Notes under the pieces: model-generated
What the model saw: the letters and a program-made list of their open reading frames with translations, nothing else
Told to the model about the DNA's origin: nothing
Database searches by the model: none
Made by a program: the position numbers and the translations under genes
From: Pezizomycotina sp. ARF18
Taxonomy: Eukaryota > Ascomycota
Assembly: GCA_002224055.1 (NCBI GenBank)
Contig: AZLU01000206.1
Coordinates: 1 to 64,000, forward strand
Direction of reading: 5' to 3'
DNA length: 64,000 nt
Shown here: positions 12,430 to 24,900 of the stretch, piece by piece
How positions within the stretch are numbered: the first letter of the stretch is position 1
Layout: each line of letters begins with the position of its first letter

Positions 12430-13618
12430 GTTGCTTTCCGAGGAATCTTCTAATTTAAAATGATAAAGACGTTTTGGATAGAGTTCGACCGTTGTAGTCC
12501 TAATAAATGTCGCGTTTAAAAGAGGTTTGAATAAGGAAAAGTCGCGATTGAAAAATTAATAATTCTAAGGAATTAGCGCAGAAGGCTATAAGTTACCTCC
12601 CCCAATTAGTGAAGACCGCATGCGGCTGAACCGGGTACACCAAACTTTTGCTGTAAAATGTGCGATCTATAATAAACGACCATGTGGCAAGCCTATTTCT
12701 AACGATAATAACAATTATTTCCCATTACTGTCAAAGTGCGTATATTTTGGCCCTATTTGTAAAGGCACTATTTAAATTATTCGAAATGATTCCTTTATAA
12801 CTTGAAATAGGAGAGATCTTATTTTTCTAAGTAGCTTATATGTATTTTGTTAATTTTTTTAATTAAAATTTATATTTAATACTTATAATGAACTATAAAA
12901 AGTATTTTAAGATGAATATAAATAGTTATATTTATTAAAAAATCTTTTTTTTGCTTATATTTTTATAATTATATAAAATAAAATATATTTAAACTTTAAA
13001 TTAATATCTTAAAAAAGGAAATTCATCTTATTGAATAATTTTAAAAAAATCAACATCTTACACGTTTTAAAAACCTTTAAAAAATCTTATTAATGTAAAC
13101 CTTTTTTAAATTAACTTAATAATACTTAAAAAAATATAAGTTTATTTTATAAAAATTTTTAAAAATTACGTAATTTAATTAAAGTCTTGTAAATAAGATT
13201 TTTAATTAAAAAATTTTTTATATAAAAATATACTAGTAAGCGTATTAGTTAATATTACTTAATAATATTAATATTAATTAAATTATTTATAATAATAATT
13301 TTATTTTTATACTAATTTTTATTTAATATTTTTATATTTAAATAATTTAATATTTATCTTAAAAAAAAGTTTATCTTATGAGATAATTAAAAAAAATTAA
13401 TATTTTATATGTTTTAAACCGCTTAAAGAATTTTATTAATATAAATTTTTTTTAGTTAGCTTAATAATATTTAAAAAAAATTTCATTTTATAAAAGCTTT
13501 TAAAAATATTTAAGCTTTTTTTTTAATTTTTTTTATTTAAAATTATTATGAAAAACTTTAATTATTAAAATCCTTTTTTTTTTAAAAAAAATTTTTTTTC
13601 TAATAATTTATTTTATAG
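12430..13618. other. Intergenic DNA passing into a second AT-rich block
   Basis: From 12,430 to about 12,830 the sequence is ordinary intergenic DNA upstream of the NACHT-ankyrin start and should hold its promoter; no clear element was seen. From about 12,830 to 13,618 it becomes extremely AT-rich, like the block at 1-6,250. It ends sharply at 13,618, where coding-like sequence begins. Confidence 0.6.
13010..13520 (+). repeat. Diverged direct repeat inside the AT-rich block
   Basis: A segment of about 150 bases at 13,015-13,165 recurs in the same direction at about 13,365-13,515. Shared landmarks in the same order are a TTATGAGATAATT-like start, a GTTTTAAA...CTTTAAA core, TTATTAAT, and a TTCATTTTATAAAA-like end. 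Differences are mostly of the C/T and G/A kind, as RIP would leave. The family is unknown; it could be subterminal repeats of a DNA element or an old tandem duplication. Confidence 0.5.
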
Positions 13619-13628
13619 ATTTTACTAG

Positions 13629-13988
13629 GCGCCATGGATGAGGACCAGGAGCATCCAAAGATGAGAAGAAAGCGAATAAGGATAAGAAGCGCTCGCTTAG
13701 TCCTGGCATCGACGAGACGCGTCCGAAGACCAGAAGAAGAGTAAAAATAAATCCTCTGAAGGTATCAATAAGAAGGAGATGCATATGGAAAGGCACGCAG
13801 GCCTTGACAACTTGAAATCTGTAAAGAAGAAATTGAAAATCACTACCGCTCAGATCGAAGCCGTTAAGGTTCAAATACGCGAAGAGCACGAAGAATATAC
13901 GGCGAAGATCGCGAAGCTGAAACAAAAACACATCACTTTATTAGGAATAGTCAAAGACCAGGCAGGAGAGGAGGTGAACTTGGTTTAA
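13629..13988 (+). pseudogene. 3' remnant of a charged coiled-coil protein gene
   Basis: A lysine- and glutamate-rich reading runs from the edge of the AT-rich block to a stop at 13,986-13,988. It passes through a basic SPGIDETRPKTRR-like stretch, then, after one frame change near 13,735, through KSSEGINKKEMHMERH and a coiled-coil-like tail (KKKLKITTAQIEAVKVQIREE). No convincing start is present: an ATG at 13,634 is in another frame, and AG at 13,627-13,628 could be a splice acceptor whose upstream exon is no longer readable in the AT-rich block. No known family was recognised. Confidence 0.45.
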
Positions 13989-15566
13989 AACGATCGTTCG
14001 GATCTTCGGAACATTCTGAAGGCTCGCTTTCCATTCTTCTTTTCTCGTTATTATGCAATGTCTCATTAGGTCTGTGGTTCACTGTTTATATTTCAAATCA
14101 ATCGAGGAGAGGTAAGTAAAAGATGCAAGATACAAGTTATATACCTCTCATTATTAGGTATAAAGCACAAGACAGCCGTTTGTGACATCACTTCCATGTC
14201 GATATCTTGCTTTGTATATATAACGACCAAAGCTCATATAAAGCACCCAAGGCATTTTAGGATGATTTCAAAGCGTACTATCCATAGTTTCCCGGACAGG
14301 GAATTCACCTGCTAACGGTCACTTGATGTCAGCCAAACACCGACCGGCGGAATTACATGCAGCGCTGCCTTCGATCCAATATATATACGTACGCGACCCG
14401 GACGAACATGTTTCATTTCCAGAAACACGCAAAACCGGCTTGCTGGAGAATTTGATTTACACAATCCAGCACGGTTCGCAGTACTATGCACGCCAGCATA
14501 CCAGTCACCTATCATCATGCGGAAGTCATTTCTCCGCTAAATACAAGAGATGCAATTGCAATTGGTTATTGAAACTACTAGGGAGACATCCTTCTCCATA
14601 TGCAGACATCGTACGTTGACCTGCCGGTAGAACATCTCCATACCCCATATCGAGATACCCAGCTCACATTTCTCTTAAATGCAGTACTACCCTGAGCTCC
14701 CCCGAATTGTAGTGCATAGACGTCCCAGGGCTTGCTCAATGCAGCCAGCGTCTGAGTACTGGGTAACGTATAATATGCAGGCAATACTGAACCAATATCA
14801 AACCATAGCTTGAGGATCACCACGTACGGTTATTTCAATTTGATCTCAGGCAATCAACAGGAAATTATTCCGAAACCGTCTATCATTCTCAGGGTTTCTA
14901 CCAAGACTTCGCGTCGGGTAGTTCTCGCATATGCTGATATATGCACCGCCTTATTCGACGACGTAAGGATCGGATCATGCAACCGCCTTCTCCATGAACT
15001 TGCTGAATTCATGAATCCTCCACCTGCTGTACGTCGGATTCTATCCTCCATTCACGTGGCAGTATTTTAAATAATTTGCTGAGCTGGTTCCCATTTTTTT
15101 TTTTTTTTCTTTGGCGGGCTGTGCAACCACGAAACCACTTGCGAGGTATAATGAGGCGGAGCATCATGGAGGATCCAGGAACCTGCGTTATTTAGATCAT
15201 TACCAATTTGTCCGTAATCAAAGGAAAAGCACAAGATGGACAATATAATCAATTAGAAAGCTGAAAATGGATGGAAGTATATCCATAATGAGGAGTTCAG
15301 ACCATTTCCCCTTTCTTTTCTTCTTCTTTTAGCAATTCAGTTCCAGTTTCGATATTGCACGAACTTCCTATACTACATACTAGGTTCCTCCATTAGGTAT
15401 TTTCTCTCTCTCAGCCAATAGGCAAGCGCATGAAGAAGTAATGACAAGATACGTTCCCGACTATACAGGTAGTTTCATGAGGGTCTACTGATATAATACA
15501 ATCCTACTCCAGATCAAACGACTTTTCTACTATACAACTTATTCACCACACCAGGTGTAGCCTAAT
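13989..15566. other. Short open stretches of uncertain status
   Basis: Several reading stretches of 60-98 codons overlap on both strands between 14,310 and 15,070. The minus-strand ones (for example LWFDIGSVLPAYYTLPST near 14,790) have plausible protein-like composition and could be pieces of one frame-disturbed gene, but no family was recognised and no start or splice pattern ties them together. A T run of about 18 bases lies near 15,094. From 15,260 to 15,560 nothing is seen. Confidence 0.3.
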
Positions 15567-16824
15567 CTAATTCGATAATTCTACGTGGGTTTTTTCTCGC
15601 TCTATCGGTGTTGCGTATTGGATACTGTCCGCTAGGAAACGGCGTGTTGCCGTAATTGCCGACCTCGTCGATCGGCTAAACCTCAGGATGAAACGCTGGT
15701 ACACGGGATCCCACTCCCTCCTGGCCCTCCTAACGATCATCTTGACGTTCGTAGGCCTACCATAGTCGCCTATAAGCGGGTCACGTGTGCATCGCCAACC
15801 ATGAATCATGCTCATGCTGAACGTACCGTACATGCCAGATACTTCCTCGTCCTCGTTTACGAATTCTGTGATTTGGAGAGTCCGTCTATCCGCCTCTGGA
15901 TCCGCCAGACTTTTTCCTTCGAGACTTTGCCAGGCTACGAGAGGGCATGCCATTGCTTCAACTTCGTATAGGCCAGTATATGTTCATCCACTGTCTCGGT
16001 CGCAACGCGGATACCAACGACGACCCACGGCGTTAGTTTCCTCTCGAACCGTAGGCATTTCAGATACGGCGGCAGTGGAATCGTGTGCGGCGAGGACTCG
16101 GGCGTTGCCATTACTTGTCTGAGTCGGGCGAAACGTGGGAGCAGGTGCATCGGGCAGCGGCTATACTTGGCGTCAAACCACGTGGCATCAAGAGGCCTCG
16201 GGCCCCTGTCCCTAGTAGTACTCCCCTCCTAACGTGCAATCAGTGCGAAAGGCTTCCGTCGGCATTTAGGGTCTCAACGCGGCAAATATCGAAGTCCCAT
16301 AACGCTCGGCTTGCAGGTGGTCGAGCGCCTTGGTAAAATTGAGGGTTCGGAGACACGATCTCATAGTCGCCTTTGTTCTCCCAGTATTCAGACGGGAATT
16401 CCAGATCGCCTCCGATCTGCGGTGCTAGGTCCTGTACGATGACGTCCCAATTTTCGATTAGCATGTTCGAACCGTAATCCTTCAAACCGCCGTGCTTTCC
16501 GTCATAGCCAAATATCATAGTAGAGGAAGTGTCCGATAGGGTGGTGGTGCGGAGGTCCTTGAATCGGTAGCGATCGCGTGGTAGGCCATCAGTCGCCAGC
16601 AGAGCTTCAAAAGCATTTGTGTTCGGCACCCAACTTACGTGGACCCTGATCAACGGGTTGGCGTCCTGACCGGTACGGTAAAGTATCGGATCTCGTCGCC
16701 GATCACGGTTTGCTGGTAAGTGGGACACCAAACGCCATCCGGGGCGTTATTGTTCGCGGTGAATTCCATATTCCTCAAGGTTCGGAGCTGGCGTTTTGCT
16801 GGCGAATCTAAGACTGGCGTATTC
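15567..16824 (-). CDS. Unrecognised gene, frame-disturbed, 3' part
   Basis: The minus strand shows a convincing exon start at 16,824: a long T tract ending in TAG (a typical acceptor), followed by NTPVLDSPAKRQLRT... and a protein-like reading (GVWCPTYQQTVIGDEIRYF). It shifts frame near 16,690 and continues as a 160-residue stretch to 16,240 with SWVPNTNAFEALLATDGLP and MLIENWDVIVQDLAPQIGG. A further 128-residue open stretch (15,953-15,567) ends at a stop and contains EFVNEDEEVSGMYGTFSMS. Composition is that of a soluble protein; no signal peptide, membrane segment or known motif was seen. The 5' exons may include 17,109-16,906 (SLFDEILRDISVILAF), which is unproven. Function unknown. Confidence 0.45.
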
Positions 16825-17789
16825 TAAAAAAAAAAAAAAAATTTGAAGCTGCGAGAAACGACTAGTTTCCTCTTAGCTGTCTAGGGAAAAGGACTTCGGA
16901 ACCGTCTAGAGAACGATCGTGAACCTGAAGGCCAGAATCACGGAAATATCGCGGAGAATTTCATCAAATAGAGATAACTCTCGTCTCGTTAACTTCTGCC
17001 CGCCAATCTGTTTCGGCGCACACTTTTTCTGCGAGGAGGTTAATGTCTTCTCAAATACAAAGTCGAATTCTTCGAAGATGTTTCGTTTCAAGCTGACGCC
17101 AGGGAGCACTATCCAGAAGCTCTACGAAAGATGTGCTAGGTGTAAAAGCAAATACCTCACATATTGGCTATAGTCGTATCATACTTTTTGGCGTTCATAT
17201 TTGTTTTGTTTCATGGTTATGATTATTTGTCTTGAAAGGCTCGAATTATTCAAGTCGAGAAACTAAAATTCACGGGAGAATGTCCTTGGATGAAATAGAT
17301 GGTATTTTCGAGACTGCCCGATTTCAGAACTGTACGCAGATGTCCTAATCGCTGCTACGTTAGTGAGCGTAGAGATGTCTTGAATTTCACATTTTATTAT
17401 GTCCGCATATGGAGTTTCTTTCGTGGTCCTTCACTTCAAATTTGCGACATCCTGTGGTGTTCAACCACCCAACTTTGAGCGGGAATGTTCTATTACACAA
17501 TCCAAACATCACGCAAATGTCCATCTACCAAAGCACGGATGAGTCGTAGTTCTGTATCACAATGCTACTACGGATTGATCAACCTGTCTCTATTTCCACG
17601 TCTACATCAATTCCGTCGAAACGCATTGGGAAGCTTCTCTGGTATTGTGGGGGAAAAAAAGGAAATGCTAGAAAACGCGTGCTAATGTTTCGATATTCAC
17701 CGTAATCTGTCTATTGACATATTCACTCTTCTTTGTCATTCATATATATCTTCCACTCTCGCCCAATTTCATATTTTAAATTGTTCCAA
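16825..17789. other. Probable 5' region of the preceding gene, otherwise empty
   Basis: Contains the A tract (T tract on the minus strand) that looks like a polypyrimidine tract of an intron of the minus-strand gene, then a 67-codon minus-strand open stretch (17,109-16,906) that may be an upstream exon. Nothing is recognisable between 17,180 and 17,790. Confidence 0.35.
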
Positions 17790-17797
17790 GTCCCTAA

Positions 17798-18649
17798 GTG
17801 CTGACGGCAAAACCAAATCATACCATCGTCGATATCTTCCTCGAAATCGACAAGTCGATCGCACCTTTAGCGAACAGTGTCAATATCCACTCCCTACGCC
17901 TACAAAGACAATACAACAAGCAAAGACCGATGCCATTCAAGCCTCCTAAACCCTTAGAAGCCCCCGTCCAAAGAACCCGTGGGTTCATAGTCCCGAATGG
18001 ACTCGAATGATGATGCGAAACCTGGCTATCGCGGAGGCGAGAAGTAGGGCGGAGGCAAACGCCATCGGCAAACCGAACCGAAACCCGAAAGGCTCGATTG
18101 ACATGCCACTGTAAAGGCATCTGCGAAGAGGATCACGAGCTTCTAGAGGAACTCCGCGCCGCCCTCGAGGATCCGGAAAACGTCAACTCCGAAACCCAGA
18201 ATCCCGCGTCGAGGTGCACGTTGGAGGTATGCCGAGAAAGTACGCATTTGACGTTTACGGCGTCGATGGCTAGGAGCAGTTCACGGAGTACAAGGTTGGT
18301 ATCTACTGCTTACATTACATGTTCATAAGCGAGGCGAGTTCGAAATCATGAAAATATTACTAACAAGGTGACTTCTCTTCTCTAGGCGAATGCTACAGGC
18401 ACCTCGTTTCTAACATTACTTACATCCAAGACGTCCTCGACGGACCGGCAAACATTGAGAGTTACGGGAGCTTTTACGAGGGAACACTTCTATAGCCTTG
18501 CATTTTGGATCGGCGACCAGCCGGGGAATCTTTTAGAGAGTGTCCCACCAGATCACCAGGAAGAAGCAGCCCGGTACCTTCGCGTACACGTCCTCAATTC
18601 AGTATTCAAGGGTGAATATGACGAAGATGCGACGATGGAAGACCCTTAA
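17798..18649 (+). CDS. Unrecognised gene, several exons or broken frames
   Basis: A chain of protein-like stretches runs along the plus strand: IVDIFLEIDKSIAPLANSV (17,825), a basic middle part, a Cys- and Glu-rich part (HCKGICEEDHELLEELR, about 18,103), then after likely introns CYRHLVSNITYIQDVLDG (about 18,390) and a tail with PPDHQEEAARYLRVHVLNS ending at a stop at 18,647-18,649. GT-AG introns at about 18,224-18,276 and about 18,293-18,385 are plausible. At least one frame change in the last part is not explained by an intron. No family was recognised. Confidence 0.35.
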
Positions 18650-20738
18650 ACTACCTGGAAGTTGGCTAGGACTTAGAGAAAGTTGGCGGTGCTTCCTTAG
18701 GCTTTACGGCTGGTTGAAATTTAGGCTTTCTTTCTAATCTATAGTGATTCAATAAACAGAACCTATCGCTCGAGAGTTGACCTGTCAAATGTCTCAGGAC
18801 GGGTTTTTCGAAATAGCCAGGAAATTTTATACAATATGGAGTAGCTTAAAACTAGGTATCGCTTACAAGAATAAATTTTGATCCGCCGTTTCATCTTCCG
18901 AGATTTCCCTAGGAATTTGTGAAAGAAAATGAGAAGTCGATGTTACCGTCGTCACATTATTTTATGAAACCCGATACACCGCCCGCGATCAATGGACTCC
19001 CGTGAAACATAGCCAAGCTGTTAATCTGACCATCATAATCATAGAATTCCTTCTGCAAAAGGTGATTGCGATAAAAAGGTCTAATGCGTGTTCTATCTTA
19101 GTAGATGATTCCAATAATAACCGTGTTTTACTCCTTATTATGTTAATATATCTAACTGAGGTGGAAGAAATATAGACGCCATTTCAATCCGCCACAAAGA
19201 AAATTCCAAAAGAAAAAGATTAGTTCCTTGATAATAGCTAGATTCGGTTTCTAAAGTTCTCTCTACTTTCCAGTAGTCCGAAATAACTAGCGTTCGATTA
19301 ACAAGTTTAGGATTTATTCTAATGAGTAATTTAGCAGTGAAAACCCAGTCGTGCGTCTGTGCAACGATGTGCGGTTCCTGTGGTTCATCCGGGGACCCAA
19401 GCGGCGGTAATACCTGTTGAAAAATAATAATAATTTAATGATAATCGCTTCATAATAGAATATTAATATCTAAAATAGTATTTTTAAAATACGTCTCAGA
19501 CCATCAAAAGTAAATCAGGACGGGACTATGGTACTAGGGTTCATGGAGCTCCATGCGATACGAAGCCCTGTCGAGTTCGCGACTAATTCGACAAGTATAA
19601 AAGCGGTCGGATCCTTTAGAGAATGGCTGTGCAAGTTACGGACGGATATTCTCAAAAAAAAAAAAAAAAAAAAAAAAAGATGCCTGGGGCTCTCCGCTAG
19701 GCAGGCAAGCGAGCAGATAGATTCACGTTAAATTGAGCCCAGAAATTCAAAAGAAAAAAATATGATCGGCCGGATTGAGAAAGAAAAGCTGCCTGGTATT
19801 GTTATCATTTCTCTTTATAACAGGCTGGCTACATAACATGTTTTTTTATCGCCATTCGTCAGGTAAGAATGGAGGAGGATTGGAGGGGTTAGGAGGTCTG
19901 AACGTGAAAACCCCCCCAAAAAAATAACGGGGCTTTGCAAATTGCAAGTCGCTTCGCTTCGTAAGCTACCAGGGTGCCTATTGAAGAATCCTATCTCATC
20001 GAACAAGCGTCAAATGAATAGTGAGGAAGAAATACGAGATATTCATCAATCAGTAGGCGTCAGTACGCTCTGCCCTTTCTTTTTTTCTTCTTCTTTTTCT
20101 TTTACTTTCTTTGCAGTATGATTGGTGGAAGCCCTATATCGTTTCATTCCCATCGCGTCGCGAGGATATCACGATTCAGGAATAAAGATACACACGACGC
20201 CCATATATAATATAATTATTCATATATAATAATATATTGATGAAAATAATACTTCATCCCTAAAAATGATACCGTGAAAGTCTTTCTCTATATGAACATG
20301 CTACGCCGTAATAGTTTGGTACCGCCTAAATGTGAACAACATAAGAAAAACAAAAATGAAAACGAAACGCCTCAAGGAAAAAAGATGCGCGATATATGAA
20401 TAAATGAATAAAGAAAGTCCCAAACACCGAAATAAAGGAAGATAATATACACGGCTGGATATGAAAGAAAGCAATAAAACATAATGACAAAGAAGAGGCT
20501 GAACGAGTGACGCGAAGCGAAAGGTAGCAGTGTAGAATACAAGAAAGTTTAGTAAGAGGAAAACAAATAGTTAGAATGACGTTTTAGAAAAAATACCAAC
20601 GAGGGAAATAAAGAAAGAAACATGCTAAACCGAAAAAATAACAAGAGTGAAGAATGTCGCTCTGCGAGTATATCGGAAGAAACAAGAAGGAAATCCGCTC
20701 GGTGAATATGCCGCCGAGAGTGCTGTCGAAAACACCCT
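18650..20738. other. Intergenic region, no gene seen
   Basis: No long frame or recognisable motif. It holds an A tract of more than 20 bases near 19,655 and AT-rich simple sequence around 20,200-20,240. The last few hundred bases should contain the 3' end of the minus-strand gene that follows. Confidence 0.45.
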
Positions 20739-21949
20739 TTACCTCCATCTGCCCATACCGACGACCTTCGCCAGCTTACCCCTCGCCTCCCTCCTCAGAA
20801 CAACCATTAATGTGACGAGTACTACTCTCATGTCGACCTTCGTTTCGTCCACCACAATCGCACCTGCGGCGCCTTTTTTCTTCCAGACGCTCTTTCTTAG
20901 GAAGCGTGCGCACACCAGGTCCGTCATGATCCGAGGACTACTCGAAGATAATGTGTCGACTTTTTTCGTAAGGTACAGCGAGCACAACGACTTCTCGACT
21001 GCAGACGTAGCTTCATCTGTCGCCTCTTTGTTCTTCGGCGAGTAGTACTGCCATGTATATGTTACACCTTCGAATACAAAGCTCTGAGCCTTTTCTGGAC
21101 CGGAAGGCGACGATATGGCAAGCATAGCCTGGGCATGCGGTAATGTCGATGCGCTGTTCGATCTCGACGAGGCGCGTGAGGAAGAGCGGGGTTTGTTGTG
21201 AGGTGAGTGGAGGAACGAGGATACGATCGGCGCCGGAAAAAATATGGTAACGACCTTGTAAGGGTCAAAAGGTAAGCTAAACTTTGCGACTTCGGAAGGG
21301 TAGGGTTCGGGCGTCGAGTTGCGCTTGAGGGAGGTATGGTGGTAGTCGATTGGAGTTGGTAACCAGAGCTTGCTTTTGCAAACGTGTATCTAAAAGGAAA
21401 TATATATATCAGTATATATTTCAAGGATATGGGGTATAAATATATTGCTTGTGCTACTCACGATGCTTCTCTGGCGTAACCGGCGGCGAGCAGCTGGTCT
21501 ATCCGATCCCGCAGAAGATTGTTGTCGTTTAATACATCGGCAGTAACGTCGAGAGAGAGATCCGACAGCTCAGTTATTTTCTTCCCTCTATTCTTCTTCG
21601 AGCAACCTGTCCGTACCAGCATCGCCTTTTCGGGAGTAAATTGTTTTGTTGGAAACTTCTTCTCCTTCGGATCGAACTGGACCCGTACCCTTCTTGTCGA
21701 TGAGGACCTAGAGTTAGCTCCGCTAGCGGACGCGGTGCGTTTCAGTGGTGTTATACCATTGCTGTTGAGATTTTGGATATTATTTGAAGACGAGAGGTTC
21801 GGTAAGCTCTCGGCAGAATTTGAGGATAACGATGCGCTAGTTGGTAATTTCTCCTTCATGGAGGTTGGAGATTCGACAATCGCGGCTGCTACCGAGGCTG
21901 TAGCTACCGGCGAAGCAACCTTCGGCTCCGGCGAGCTCGAGAACCACAT
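20739..21949 (-). CDS. Conserved-looking hypothetical protein, two exons, intact
   Basis: Exon 1 (21,949-21,462) starts MWFSSSPEPK and codes a serine-rich, disordered N-terminus, then a basic patch (RRVRVQFDPKEKKFPTKQF) and a helical part ending AAGYAREAS. A GT-AG intron (21,461-21,373; donor GTGAGT, acceptor GCAAAAG) joins in frame to exon 2 (21,372-20,739) starting KLWLPTPIDYHH. Exon 2 continues through FSLPFDPYKVVTIF and YTWQYYSPKNKEA to KVDMRVVLVTLMVVLRREAR and a basic tail. The joined reading is open throughout at about 374 residues, unlike many neighbours. The start was chosen because upstream codons in frame lie in AT-rich leader-like sequence. No known family recognised; a soluble cytoplasmic or nuclear protein is most likely. 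Confidence 0.7.
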
Positions 21950-24900
21950 TGTGACAACCTTAGAGAGACGGTGGCAGATTGAACTAAGGAGCGTGAAGCA
22001 ACCTTTGTATAGTATTCTTGGGAGCGGCAACGTGGTCGGTATATATTATAATTACGGATTGAATAAACTGGTGTGTGTGAGTGAGCAGGTAAGAGCGATA
22101 TATTTCGCAGGCAGATATATATCGGAATTGGTATAGCTTTTGCCGCCTTTTTATCGTTTCCCTTTTGTTTCGTTGGTTCGCGCGGGGTGTAACTATAACG
22201 CTTACGGCAAAATGACAGGGTAAGGCGGAGCAAGAGTTTTGGTGGACAAGGGCACCTTTAAGGTATCCAACTTGTTTACAGGGCAGGTGCTGATCTTTTA
22301 ACCCCTCAAAAACATGTGTCGGAGAAAAAATAAAATAAAAAATAAAATAAAAGAACTTGCGAAGAAGAAAAGAAAGACAGGTTTTCGAATCCTAGAATAG
22401 TTAAAACCAAGGATTCTTTTTTTCTTCGCCGTTTTCCTCCCCTGTTCTTCTTCACAAGAGATTGTTGTCGCTGCCTTCCGGACGGTGGTCGCTGTATTAA
22501 TATTGGCGGGAGGAGAGTTCGGAGAGTTGGGTACTATATTTAAAGCGACCAGGGGAAAGAAATGTCTCCCCTTTTTCGGTAGTGGTTAAAAAGAAAATGT
22601 CTTTCTAGAAGCCTACCAAAACGAGGCACACCTGCCGACGCAAGTCAGTTAGAGAAGAACATCACGAGATCGTATTATCGCTAATTTTTCATATAGGAGA
22701 GAGGGATATATACAAGGAGGGAAATCAGGTTCGAGACAAGAAGAGGAAAAGGATAGGAAGGGAAAAAAGAGGATCAGGAGAAACGGTGTTCATAAACCGC
22801 CGATGCCAATGCCTTCTTTCCTTTGGCAGATAGGGGGAAAAGAAAGAAAGAAAATGCAAGACCTTACGAGAGATCCCAACAAGATCAAGAAGTAGCATGC
22901 ACAAATGTGATGGATGGTTTTGTGCCGAAACGAAAGCCTCAAGCGGTTCTGCTGTTTCCTACTATTTCCCTGGTTTCGAGATCTGCCGTTTACCGTTTCC
23001 AGCGTACGGGCGCTAGTGAAAGCCAAGAAAGGGACAACTTTCGATAACTTCTCCTTTGAACAATCCAAGTACGGAAACAACGCTCTTATAAATTAATTAA
23101 GAAATCGATATAAAACCTGATGATACGAAGTCGTACGGCTGTTGACGAAATAGTCGAGATCCGAACAAAAAGGATAGACCACAGGATAAGTGCCGGGAAG
23201 CGTTGTTTTTTATAGAATGTCCTGTCAACAACAGCCACCCTCAGATTACGAAAAGTCGGTGGTGGTAAAGAAAATTGCGACCCCTCTTCTTTTTGTTAAT
23301 CCTTCTAAAATCTTCCACCGGTTCTTTTTCAGTTATAAATTCCGATGGTATCGTCGCGGTGGTTGATTAACAGGATCCCTCTGATTCCTGCTTGTGAATA
23401 TGACCTTCTGTCGTCCCTGCAGCGGCCTCTCTTGAAATAAAAAAAGGCGAGGTTGGGAAAAGCAATGAAGAATTTTATTATGATGTCGAAGGCTAAAAAT
23501 TTCGCTGTAACCTCGTGCTTGTTCCAGGTTTTCCCACTCAAACGAGGCTCTGTTCAGACAATCGGTATGTGCCGTACCGTATTGATCCGTACTCTAAACC
23601 AAGAACAGAAAAAGAAAGAGAAGAAATAAGAAAATCTTCAAGCTAGCGTATTGGCCGTCGGATTAACAAGCAACTGATAGATTCGTTTTGTGCTTGGCCA
23701 AAGACATTGACTTTCTCTAAAGACCGAATGGTTTTTTTTTTTTTTTTTGGCAAAGCTTATGACGACTTGTCAGTTAGACGAAAATCAACAGTGGTTTCAT
23801 AGTACAGGGTAGGATTTCTTTATATATATATATATCCTTGAAGATAGAAATGATAACATGATAACAAAATAATACCCGTACCTGTTCAGAGAATGTTCCA
23901 ACGGAATATAGACCTAAGCCGGAGAAAAATCAGAGAAGCAACCCGTTTTGCAGGCCTTTTTAGGAGGGGTGGCAGGCCGTTTATAAAAATATTAATAGCA
24001 GTGACCAATGTATATATATAATTACTTAGTATTGTAGCCAACGGGCTTAGGGGCGTCGCCTTTTTCGCACTAAAGCCTGCAAGATTTGAAAAAGAAAGAA
24101 TGAGAAAAATGAGAAAAAGTAAATATAGCCAAAGACTCGGATTATTAGAAGAATAAAAAGGAAAGAAATACAATGAGTCGCTGATCAACCCTTTTGGGTG
24201 ATATTAAATATTCTTTTATTCCTTCTAGGGGCGGGGGTGAATGCAGTGCGAGAAAGAGGCTAAATATCGTTAGATGCTGCGCTGTCAACTCCCACTAGGA
24301 CGCGAGGATCACTCTGTCTAGTGGTATTGCCTATTCCTCTGGCCTTGTTTTGGTATATAGTTAGCTGTTTATGATTCGTCTAATAAGCAAGGCAAAAAGG
24401 ATTCCAATGCTGGGCACTACCATGCGGCTAAGTTTGACAGTAAAAATTGGTCAATGCGAGAGATGCATTCAAATACTCCGACGGCTTCTGCTATAGCTCC
24501 AGTCACCTTTTTCTTTTGGTGTTTGTATGTTGAACTCGACTGCTTCTGCGTCCTCCCACTCACTTTGCATGTCGAAACTTGAGACACGCAAGCCAGTTGC
24601 GTCGTGCTTAGCAAGGCTGCCCCACTCACACAGAGAATCCTTTGTGAGAAGTACCTATTCTAGATAGGTCGAATACTTTTCGCTTGTCCTCCTTATCCTC
24701 CTTTACTCCTTGCTGCTCTTTTTCGTTCTGGATTTTTGATTTTTCAAAAAAAAAAAAAAAGCATGTGGTTTTTTTTTTTTTTTTTTTTTTGCCTGTGGTG
24801 CAGAGCGAAAAAAATCAGCAAAGGCTCGGCTCATTCGGATGGATCTATCCTCCGACATGTTGGTGGGTGCCCGTTTATTTTTCTTTTTTCGTGTGTTTGC

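Noticed and set aside
19528-19731. 67-codon plus-strand frame with a poly-lysine run
   Set aside because: The lysines are an A tract; the flanks are not protein-like.
21519-22136. 205-codon plus-strand frame
   Set aside because: Lies antisense to exon 1 of the intact 21-kb gene, whose coding strand shows proper splicing and start.
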